From NCBI RefSeq assembly GCF_035916875.1, contig NZ_JAXUHN010000037.1, positions 1-14,647 of the forward strand: a stretch of 14,647 nucleotides of DNA. The letters are read 5' to 3'. Position 1 is the stretch's first letter; every line of letters begins with the position of its first letter. The position numbers were made by a program, and so were the translations under genes. Positions 8,367 to 14,647 of the stretch are shown here, one piece after another. The notes beneath the pieces are model-generated. The model saw nothing but the letters and a program-made list of their open reading frames with translations, was not told where the DNA came from and searched no databases. The stretch is from Methylomicrobium sp035916875 (GTDB lineage Bacteria > Pseudomonadota > Gammaproteobacteria > Methylococcales > Methylomonadaceae).

Positions 8367-9716
8367 ATGAAAAATCCTTTTGTCTTGATCGTTGACGACG
8401 AGCCCGACATCATCGAATTACTCGCAATCACGCTGAACCGTATGGGCGTCGAAACCCGCAGCGCCGGCACGCTCGGCCAGGCCAAAAAACTGTTGCGGGA
8501 ACGCGCGTTTGACCTGTGCCTGACCGATCTGAAATTGCCCGACGGCGACGGCCTCGACCTGGTCGAAATCATCCAGACTTCCGCCGCGCCGTTCCCGGTC
8601 GCGGTGATAACCGCGCACGGCAACATGGACACCGCGATTACCGCGATGAAAAAAGGCGCTTTCGATTTCATCTCCAAGCCGATCGATCTGCTCGCGTTGA
8701 GGCAGCTGGTCGGCAACGCGCTCAAATTTACCGAACAGGAGCCGATCAAGGACCGCCGCACGCGCCATACCCTGCTCGGCGAGTCGGCTGTGATGCGCGA
8801 AATCCGCTCCAAAATCGCCAAGCTTGCACGCAGCCAGGCGCCGGTCTATATTCACGGCGAATCGGGCGCGGGCAAGGAACTGGTCGCGCGCCTGATACAC
8901 CAGCAGAGCACCCGCAGCGACAAGCCTTTCATCGCGATCAACTGCGGCGCGATTCCGCACGAATTGATGGAAAGCGAGTTCTTCGGACACAAGAAAGGCA
9001 GCTTTACCGGCGCGGTCTGTGATAAAAAAGGGCTGTTTCAGGCTGCTGACGGCGGCACGCTGTTTCTCGACGAAATCGCCGACCTGCCGGCTGCATTGCA
9101 GGTCAAACTGCTCCGTGCGATTCAGGAAAAAAAGATACGCCCGGTCGGCGAACAACAAGAAATCCCTGTCGATGTTCGACTGCTCAGCGCAACACACCGG
9201 AATTTGGCCGACATGGTGCAAAACGGCAGTTTCCGGCAAGACCTGTTTTATCGGATCAATGTGATTGATCTGAATGTGCCGCCGTTGCGCGAACGCGCGG
9301 CCGACGTGCCCGCGCTGGTCGAGCATATCCTGTCCAAACTGGCCGGGCAGCCGCAAGCGAACAAACCGGACATTTCGCCTGCGGCGATTGAAGCACTGCA
9401 ATGCTACGGCTTTCCGGGCAATATCCGCGAACTCGAAAACATCCTCGAAAGAGCGCTCGCATTGTATGATGGTAAGTGCATCGAAGTGGACGACCTGAAT
9501 CTGCCAATCGGCATCTCGGCTCCGAATCATCAAAAAGAGCACCGCTACGATCCTTGCCAAGGATCGCTTGAAGATTATTTGGAAGCGATCGAAAGGAAAG
9601 TGATTCTGCAGGCGCTCGAAGAAAATAAATGGAACAAAACGGCGGCCTCCAAACAACTCGGATTGTCTTTCCGCTCGTTCCGGTATCGCCTGAAAAAGCT
9701 GGATATGGATAATTGA
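8367..9716 (+). CDS. pilR: Sigma-54-dependent response regulator of the PilR type
   Basis: This 449-residue NtrC-family activator is predicted to be phosphorylated by PilS and to switch on RpoN promoters such as that of the major pilin. The receiver domain (1-120) has Asp10/Asp11 and phosphoacceptor Asp54 (LCLTDLKLPDG). The AAA+ domain (about 135-375) has Walker A GESGAGKE at 164-171, the sigma-54 contact loop GSFTGA at 211-216 (the Ser variant of GAFTGA, seen in PilR proteins) and Walker B with Asp235-Glu236 (TLFLDEIADLP). A Fis-type helix-turn-helix closes the protein (NKTAASKQLGLSFRSFRYRL). Everything needed for activity is intact. The start lies three bases after the pilS stop, so the pair is one transcriptional unit. 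I saw no clear -24/-12 sigma-54 promoter in the window, so its targets are elsewhere. Confidence 0.92.
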   Translation: MKNPFVLIVDDEPDIIELLAITLNRMGVETRSAGTLGQAKKLLRERAFDLCLTDLKLPDGDGLDLVEIIQTSAAPFPVAVITAHGNMDTAITAMKKGAFDFISKPIDLLALRQLVGNALKFTEQEPIKDRRTRHTLLGESAVMREIRSKIAKLARSQAPVYIHGESGAGKELVARLIHQQSTRSDKPFIAINCGAIPHELMESEFFGHKKGSFTGAVCDKKGLFQAADGGTLFLDEIADLPAALQVKLLRAIQEKKIRPVGEQQEIPVDVRLLSATHRNLADMVQNGSFRQDLFYRINVIDLNVPPLRERAADVPALVEHILSKLAGQPQANKPDISPAAIEALQCYGFPGNIRELENILERALALYDGKCIEVDDLNLPIGISAPNHQKEHRYDPCQGSLEDYLEAIERKVILQALEENKWNKTAASKQLGLSFRSFRYRLKKLDMDN

Positions 9717-9927
9717 TTTTTTTGCCAGGACACCGGGACCGCTTTACCGAATGTATCGCACGCCCATCACATCAAGCCGCTCGAAACGCATCCGCTTCCT
9801 TATCAAACAAGGGGTTGGCATCGGCGGACGCGTCTTTACTGGCCGATGTTACGCGGGAGCCCGCAAGCTCGTACTTTCCCTGGATGAAAAAAGTAGAGAA
9901 TTTGTTGGATAAGGCTGATCAAAAACC
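9717..9927. other. Convergent intergenic region between pilR and the Toprim gene
   Basis: The two genes converge here. A run of T starts at the pilR stop. An inverted repeat CATCGGC (9819-9825) and GCCGATG (9842-9848) with a 16-base loop could form a weak hairpin, but no T-run or A-run follows, so I do not call it a terminator. The plus-strand frame that runs across this region into the opposite gene is not a believable gene. Confidence 0.35.
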
Positions 9928-10800
9928 TCACAACCAAATCGCTTCCTGTTCCAGCGCTTTGCCATGGGTTTGCGATAAAGTTGCAAGTATTTTGAAGTCA
10001 TCGGTTAGCGCATTCATATCCTTCAGCCGTGCCATCGCCGTTTCAAATTGGCCTCGGGTTTTTATCCAGACGTCATGATTGCCGAATCGAGCGATTTTGC
10101 TCTGCCAATCCGGCAGCCAATAAAAATGCAAACGGGTAGCGGGAGGCAAGGCGCTGAGCAAGCGGACGTAATTCGACAGGCCGATGCCGTCGTAATCCGG
10201 AAACAGCGTGACCTCATCCGCGCGCTTTGCGGTTGCCAGCCATTGCAGCAATATCTCCGATAACTGGCCGGCATAATAGACCAGGCTGCCGTTGAAATCC
10301 GCCGGCAACCAGTCGCAGCAATCGAATAGCGCCTGATTTTCGACCAACAACAGAGGGCGGTTACTTGTCCATCCGGCATGGCGGCTGATTTTGAGCGCGG
10401 CAACGCCGAAACCTTCGGTCTATTCCGCCAGATTTAACGTTTTGTCTGCTTGTCGCCAAACGACCTGCTCATCCCAGGCTTTGAGCAGTAAATAGCTGGA
10501 TTCATGCTCTGACTTTCCTTTTTTGCTGTCGCGATGCCTACCTATGTTTTTGCTGCGCGCAGGAATCTCGGACGGCAACTCATCTTCAGCCAGCGGCTGT
10601 TGCTGTTGGAGGTAAGCAACCAGGCTGGTTCGATTGACGATTCGGTAAAGTGTGCTGCGGCCTTGCTTGCCGATATCGATTTGCCGGGTACTCAGGGCGA
10701 ATTGTTCCAGCAACTTGCGCTGACTCGGGGTAAAGGCCGATGCGGTCAGCGCTTCGCGGCTGTCGAGCAGGCGCTGGAGGACTTCGGCGAGAGCGTTCAT
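9928..10800 (-). pseudogene. JetD-like Toprim protein gene interrupted by one in-frame amber codon
   Basis: The minus-strand frame from the ATG at 10800 to the TGA at 9928-9930 spans 290 codons and is broken only by TAG at 10420-10422 (codon 127). Translation continues sensibly on both sides: ...DKTLNLAE, stop, TEGFGVAALKISRHAGW... The first 126 residues look like a helical or winged-helix N-terminus, followed by RSKNIGRHRDSKKGKSEHESSY. The second part has the layout of the Toprim catalytic fold: Glu154 (LLLVENQALF), then Gly178 and the acidic pair Asp202/Asp204 (TLFPDYDGIG). That E...DxD pattern resembles JetD of Wadjet and topoisomerase VI A. The start overlaps the preceding gene in ATGA. 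As written, the ribosome would make a 126-residue fragment without the catalytic half, so the gene is either freshly inactivated, read through, or miscalled at one base. TAG ends nadE and the transporter gene, so it is a normal stop here. The fold is inferred from motifs. Confidence 0.65.
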
Positions 10801-11054
10801 GGGCCGCTCTCGCCGAGCGGTTCCAGGATTTGCCAGCTCAGTCGGCTGATGTGATTCTTGCCGTTGTGAGTGCCGATCGGGACGCAATAGCGGGCAGTGA
10901 TTTGCGGCTCGGGCGAGGCGAAAATCAACGCGAAATTGAATTCGGCCGCCGTTTCGATCAAATTGCGCTGGTTGCGCTGCCCCAAGGCAACGATGCGCTC
11001 GACGGCTTCCCAATGTTTGTCCAGGGCGCGGATCAGGGTTCTTGGGTTAATCAT
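10797..11054 (-). CDS. Small protein of unknown function, partner of the JetD-like gene
   Basis: I do not recognise this 85-residue protein (begins MINPRTLIRALDKHWEAVER). It has an amphipathic N-terminal helix and a mixed C-terminal half (around ALIFASPEPQITARYC). It has no membrane segment, signal peptide or known catalytic motif. A good GGAG ribosome site lies four bases before the ATG at 11054, and the stop overlaps the next start as ATGA, so translation of the two is coupled. It is first in its transcript, because the region upstream leads straight to the divergent glucosidase gene. It might be a complete small partner of the JetD-like protein, or the remaining part of a longer, internally deleted gene. 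Two other frames are also partly open here, but this one has the ribosome site and the overlap. Confidence 0.6.
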   Translation of the reverse strand: MINPRTLIRALDKHWEAVERIVALGQRNQRNLIETAAEFNFALIFASPEPQITARYCVPIGTHNGKNHISRLSWQILEPLGESGP

Positions 11055-11203
11055 GCATCTCCATCAGTTTGAACCAGATTGGGGGGCGTATAATAGGCTT
11101 ACGAAACAAAATAAATTTTTGATAATCCGTACGAAACTATACGTTTTAGCACGAAGAAGCGCTCCCGGAATAAAGCACGCAGACCCGATAGAGTAGGAGT
11201 AAC
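11055..11203. promoter_or_regulatory. Divergent promoter region with direct repeats
   Basis: This 149-bp A+T-rich gap must drive the minus-strand small-protein/JetD-like pair and the plus-strand glucosidase. TATAAT at 11089-11094 is a perfect -10 hexamer on the plus strand, and the overlapping minus-strand reading TATTAT is also close. No well-spaced -35 is obvious (TTGAAC at 11069-11074 is only 14 bp away), so activator control is possible. The octamer TACGAAAC occurs twice, at 11100-11107 and 11130-11137, exactly 30 bp apart. An AGGAG ribosome site for the glucosidase is at 11195-11199. Confidence 0.35.
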
Positions 11204-13879
11204 ATGCTAAATCCAAACAATAAATCCCAATCGGAGGCTGACAAACGCAGCCGTATCAGCGCTGAAAAACAGCGAATGCTGGCACAAGATAGCGGTGAGG
11301 CGGCATGGCGATTATGGGGGCCGTATCTGAGCGAGCGACAATGGGGCACGGTGCGCGAAGATTACAGCAAAGACGGCGAAGCCTGGAACTATTTTAGCCA
11401 CGATCAGGCCCGCGGCCGCGCCTATCGTTGGGGCGAGGACGGAATCGCGGGCTTCTGCGATGAAAAGCAGCGATTATGTCTCGGCTTGGGTCTATGGAAC
11501 GAACAGGACCCGATCCTCAAGGAACGCTTGTTCGGCTTGACCAATAGCGAAGGCAATCACGGCGAAGACGTCAAGGAGCTTTATTATTATCTCGATGCAA
11601 CGCCCAGCCACTCTTACCTGAAAATGTTGTACAAGTATCCGCAACAGGCATTCCCGTATGCGGCGCTGATCGAAGAGAACCGCAAGCGCGGCAGAGACAG
11701 GCCGGAATTCGAGTTATTGGACACCGGCCTATTTACCGACAACCGTTATTTTGACGTGTTCGTAGAATATGCCAAGGCTGGCGTCGATGACATCTTAATG
11801 TCGATTACCGCGCATAACCGCGGCGCTGACGTTGCGCCGCTGCATATCCTGCCGCAACTCTGGTTTCGCAATACCTGGAGCTGGGGCTACGACGCAACCC
11901 GCCCGGCTCTTTCCGCCGCCGAAACCGGCTGCATCGTGATTCAGCACGCAGAGCTGGGCGGTTATCATTGCTATATCGACGGCGATCCCGAGTTACTGTT
12001 TTGCGACAACGACACCAATCGTGGGCGATTGTATAACCAGCCAACCGCTGGCTATTTCAAGGACGCCTTTCATGACTACATCACCCAAGGCAATCGCCAC
12101 GCCGTCAACCCAGGTCGATATGGAACCAAGGCGGGGGGACATTTCAGCTTTTCCGTTCCGGCTCACGGCAAGGTGGAAGTGCGTCTCCGTCTGAGCAAAA
12201 GCCAGAATTTACAGCCTTTTAATGATTTCGCCGCCCTGCTCGCCGCGCGCCGCAACGAGACGGACGACTACTATGCCGATCTGCAAACGACTATCACGGA
12301 TGCCGAAGCCAGGCTTATCCAGCGCCAGGCCCTGGCCGGCATGATATGGAGCAAACAATTCTATTACTACGACATCCCCCAGTGGCTGAAAGGCGACCCC
12401 GGAACCGTCCCGCCGCCGCCACAGCGCCGCCATGGGCGCAACAAAGACTGGCAGCACCTGAATAATGCCGACATCATTTCCATGCCAGACACCTGGGAGT
12501 ACCCATGGTATGCCGCATGGGATCTGGCATTTCATTGCGTAACCTTTGCAATGATCGACCCCGCCTTCGCCAAAAGCCAACTGCTGCTGATGACGCGGGA
12601 ATGGTATATGCACCCCAACGGCCAGATGCCCGCTTATGAATGGAAATTGGGCGACGTCAACCCGCCGGTGCATGCTTGGGCCGCATGGGAGGTATATAAA
12701 TCGGAATGTCCAGGCAACGGCGGCGTTGGCGACCTCGACTTTCTGGAACGCATCATGCATAAATTGATTATCAATTTTACCTGGTGGGTCAACCGCAAGG
12801 ATGCCGACGATAACAATGTCTTCCAGGGCGGCTTCCTCGGTCTCGATAATATCGGCGTGTTCGACCGCAGCGCCCCGTTGCCGGCCGGCGGCCACATCGA
12901 CCAAGCCGACGGCACCAGTTGGATGGCGATGTATTGCCTGAACTTGATGCGTATCGCTCTTGAACTGGCGTTGCATGATCGTGTTTATGAAGATATCGCC
13001 ACCAAGTTTTTCGAGCATTTTCTCTACATCGCCAAAGCAATGAGCAACATGGGCGGCGATCAGCATATCGGTCTTTGGGATGAAGAGGACCAATTTTTCT
13101 ATGACGTGTTGCGTTCCCCCGACGGGAAAATGACCCCGCTCAAAGTCCGTTCGATGGTGGGACTGATTCCTTTTTATGCGGTGGAGATCATCGAACCCGA
13201 ATTAATGGATAAGTTGCCGGACTTCAAACGCCGTCTAAAATGGTTCCTTGATTACCGCCCCGATCTGGCTGCGTTAGTCGCCGATTGGAACGAACCGGGA
13301 CGCGGCGACCGCCGTTTGTTATCCCTGCTTCGCGGTCACCGTATGAAAAAGCTGTTGCAGCGCATGCTGGACGAGACTGAGTTCCTATCCGACTATGGCG
13401 TGCGCTCGCTGTCGCGCGCTCACCATGATCAACCCTTTGTGGTGAACTGCGCCAGCACGCCGATGTGTGTGAACTACCAGCCTGGCGAGGCAGAATCCCC
13501 CATGTTTGGAGGCAACTCCAACTGGCGAGGCCCCATCTGGTTTCCGGTCAATTACCTGTTGATCACGTCACTCAGGCGTTTTGCCAGCTTCTATGGCGAG
13601 GACTTTAAAATTGAATGCCCGACCGGATCAGGACTATTTCTGTCTATCAATCAAGTAGCCGATGAGTTGTCTCGGCGGCTGATCCGGATTTTCCGCAAAG
13701 ACGAAAATGAGTGCAGGCCCGCCCATGGTCGCGATCAAAGGCTGCAAAACGACCCGCACTTTAAGGATTATCTGCTATTCCACGAATATTTTCACGGTGA
13801 TGATGGCAAAGGCTTAGGGGCGTCGCATCAGACCGGATGGACCGGGTTGGTGGCCAAGCTTCTGCAACCGCATCCATGA
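11204..13879 (+). CDS. GH63-type glucosidase, (alpha/alpha)6-barrel
   Basis: The 891-residue protein belongs to the large bacterial glucosidase group related to glycoside hydrolase family 63 (mannosyl-oligosaccharide glucosidase/YgjK type), which removes alpha-linked glucose or related sugars. Evidence is the N-terminal block WGPYLSERQWGTVREDYS and LKERLFGLTNSEGNHGEDVKE, the barrel motif DTWEYPWYAAWDLAFH with Asp440 as probable acid, NWRGPIWFPVNYL at 773-785, and a C-terminal HEYFHGDDGKG with Glu861 as probable base before the TGWTGLV ending. The length is usual for this group. No signal peptide or membrane segment is seen, so it should act in the cytosol, perhaps on a compatible-solute glycoside or storage glucan. 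Its substrate cannot be told from sequence. The start is fixed by AGGAG four bases before the ATG. It stands alone, divergent from the JetD-like pair. Confidence 0.87.
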   Translation: MLNPNNKSQSEADKRSRISAEKQRMLAQDSGEAAWRLWGPYLSERQWGTVREDYSKDGEAWNYFSHDQARGRAYRWGEDGIAGFCDEKQRLCLGLGLWNEQDPILKERLFGLTNSEGNHGEDVKELYYYLDATPSHSYLKMLYKYPQQAFPYAALIEENRKRGRDRPEFELLDTGLFTDNRYFDVFVEYAKAGVDDILMSITAHNRGADVAPLHILPQLWFRNTWSWGYDATRPALSAAETGCIVIQHAELGGYHCYIDGDPELLFCDNDTNRGRLYNQPTAGYFKDAFHDYITQGNRHAVNPGRYGTKAGGHFSFSVPAHGKVEVRLRLSKSQNLQPFNDFAALLAARRNETDDYYADLQTTITDAEARLIQRQALAGMIWSKQFYYYDIPQWLKGDPGTVPPPPQRRHGRNKDWQHLNNADIISMPDTWEYPWYAAWDLAFHCVTFAMIDPAFAKSQLLLMTREWYMHPNGQMPAYEWKLGDVNPPVHAWAAWEVYKSECPGNGGVGDLDFLERIMHKLIINFTWWVNRKDADDNNVFQGGFLGLDNIGVFDRSAPLPAGGHIDQADGTSWMAMYCLNLMRIALELALHDRVYEDIATKFFEHFLYIAKAMSNMGGDQHIGLWDEEDQFFYDVLRSPDGKMTPLKVRSMVGLIPFYAVEIIEPELMDKLPDFKRRLKWFLDYRPDLAALVADWNEPGRGDRRLLSLLRGHRMKKLLQRMLDETEFLSDYGVRSLSRAHHDQPFVVNCASTPMCVNYQPGEAESPMFGGNSNWRGPIWFPVNYLLITSLRRFASFYGEDFKIECPTGSGLFLSINQVADELSRRLIRIFRKDENECRPAHGRDQRLQNDPHFKDYLLFHEYFHGDDGKGLGASHQTGWTGLVAKLLQPHP

Positions 13880-14170
13880 ACGGAACTCGCCTATTCTTCG
13901 GGCGTAATACGGAATCCGTTTCACCGATCAAATGCCAAAGTGAAAATATTAAAAAATATGATAATATCTTTTTTACGGGTTAATTTTGACGCTCTTTTCC
14001 GGCAAATATTCGCGGCTGTTTTACCGGCATCTCCAATACCCTGATAACTCTTCGACGCGAATATCTTCGCCATCTATATCAGCCTCTTTTAGCACTTTCC
14101 GCAAGGCGGCATTCATCGCCAAGGAACCAGCGACATACTGATTGAGTCGTTGGAGGGTATTTACAAATAA
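13880..14170. other. A+T-rich gap between glucosidase and cupin genes
   Basis: These 291 bases follow the glucosidase and precede the end of the convergent cupin gene. A short palindrome ACGGAATCCGT sits at 13909-13919. An A/T-rich imperfect inverted repeat ending in a run of six T (around 13945-13975) may act as a weak terminator for the glucosidase. On the minus strand a frame stays open from just after the cupin stop to a TAA at 14021-14023. It is listed separately. Confidence 0.4.
14021..14116 (-). other. Possible short coding remnant downstream of cupin gene
   Basis: From the internal ATG at 14116 this minus-strand frame gives 31 residues beginning MNAALRKVLKEADIDGEDIR. The frame is in fact open from 14170, in the same frame as the cupin gene and right behind its TAA. 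The composition (acidic, helical-looking) resembles real protein more than random sequence, but I do not recognise the family and see no ribosome site. It may be the tail of a degraded gene, an old C-terminal extension of the cupin, or chance. Confidence 0.2.
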
Positions 14171-14500
14171 TTAACCTGCAAAAAGGATTGTCAGCAGGAT
14201 GACGGCATCTTCCACCCCTTTAAGCGAATGCGGCTCTCCAGGGTTAAGATAGAATAATTGACCCGAATGTAATTCTTGTGTCGTCCCCATGGCGGTAAAT
14301 TCAATATCCCCTTTAATGCATTGAATTATTATAGGTGCTGATACTTTGTGATTTGGCAACATTTTGCCTCTCGGTATTACAAGGCGTGCTAATTCTATTT
14401 CTTCTGTTTCTATAATGGCTTTTGTTTTTTCGTAGTGCAGATCGTCCGCCCAATGAGCAAGGTCAACAATTTCTCCAGGAGCCGCATGATGTGTTGCCAT
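14171..14500 (-). CDS. Small single-domain cupin protein
   Basis: The 109-residue product is a one-domain cupin barrel of unknown substrate. The two cupin motifs can be seen: PRGKMLPNHKVSAPIIIQCIKGDIEF (residues 43-68) and SGQLFYLNPGEPHSLKG (79-95). In motif 1 the usual His-x-His is only His51-Lys-Val53, so with His91 the metal site is incomplete, and the protein may bind a ligand or regulator rather than oxidise a substrate. I prefer the ATG at 14500 because AAGGA lies eight bases upstream; the alternative ATG at 14509 would abut that site. Typical relatives end near the same point (VVLLTI...), so the length is normal. It stands alone on the minus strand, facing the glucosidase gene. Confidence 0.8.
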   Translation of the reverse strand: MATHHAAPGEIVDLAHWADDLHYEKTKAIIETEEIELARLVIPRGKMLPNHKVSAPIIIQCIKGDIEFTAMGTTQELHSGQLFYLNPGEPHSLKGVEDAVILLTILFAG

Positions 14501-14647
14501 GGTTATCATCCTTCATGTTAAAATTTTGCTTAAGTGTCTCGCAGAAAGTTGATTGGCGTTAAACTAAAAGCTTTTTAGAACCAGCAGGAAACAGAGTTGG
14601 CAAGGGTTGCCCGATTAGAACTATCAGAAAACGATGACGCATGTTTG
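14501..14647. other. Upstream region of cupin gene to window edge
   Basis: The region is A+T-rich and holds the presumed cupin promoter, which I cannot define. Two small palindromes occur: AAAAGCTTTT at 14566-14575, and GGCAA-GGG-TTGCC at 14599-14611, the latter a possible operator or hairpin. Two minus-strand frames are open from the right edge for 23-28 codons, without recognisable content. Confidence 0.3.

Noticed and set aside
8418..9656. 412-codon minus-strand open frame within pilR
   Set aside because: It is a shadow of pilR, which has all family motifs on the other strand.
9819..9848. Inverted repeat CATCGGC/GCCGATG as terminator
   Set aside because: The 7-bp stem with a 16-base loop has no adjacent T-run on either strand, so it is not called.
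9713..10078. 121-codon plus-strand frame after pilR
   Set aside because: It overlaps the end of pilR and runs antisense into the Toprim gene; the translation is not protein-like.
10420..10422. Genome-wide reassignment of TAG to a sense codon
   Set aside because: nadE and the transporter gene both end with TAG at their expected lengths, so TAG works as a stop here.
12209..13093. 294-codon minus-strand open frame within the glucosidase gene
   Set aside because: It is antisense to a gene with clear GH63 motifs, and the translation shows no family features.

Overview
The window looks like a chromosomal segment of a gammaproteobacterium. PilS/PilR, the form of SucC/SucD and NadE, and the moderately GC-rich coding sequence fit that class. 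A methanotroph-like member (Methylococcales) is my best guess, from the general look of the proteins only; there is no marker gene to prove it.

Layout, left to right. Bases 1-272 hold no gene I can support. From 273 to 6614 every gene lies on the minus strand. In transcription order these are sucC-sucD (succinyl-CoA synthetase, 4-bp overlap), a two-gene restriction-modification cassette (BglII/BstYI-type endonuclease, then an MT-A70-type adenine methyltransferase), nadE (glutamine-dependent NAD+ synthetase) whose start codon lies inside the last bases of the methyltransferase gene, and a CorA-family metal transporter carrying an MgtE-type N-terminal domain. All gaps in this run are short (2-56 bp) or negative, so it could be read as one long transcript. 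The R-M cassette looks by eye richer in A+T than its neighbours and is the likely newcomer.

From 6735 to 9716 the plus strand carries pilS-pilR, a membrane sensor kinase and its sigma-54-dependent response regulator, classically controlling the type IV pilin gene. No pilin gene is in the window.

From 11054 down to 9928 on the minus strand lies a small two-gene locus: an 85-residue protein I do not recognise, overlapping by 4 bp a gene for a Toprim-type protein resembling the nuclease subunit (JetD) of Wadjet SMC systems. The second gene is cut by one in-frame amber codon (10420-10422), while the frame on either side is intact over 290 codons. No SMC, kleisin or kite gene accompanies it, so this reads as a decayed or atypical remnant of an anti-plasmid/defence locus. 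It is the most interesting item here.

Divergently, 11204-13879 encodes a large GH63-type glucosidase. A low-GC stretch (13880-14170) follows, then a small cupin gene on the minus strand (14171-14500). The rest, to 14647, shows no supportable gene. I saw no tRNA, rRNA, CRISPR array or insertion sequence.
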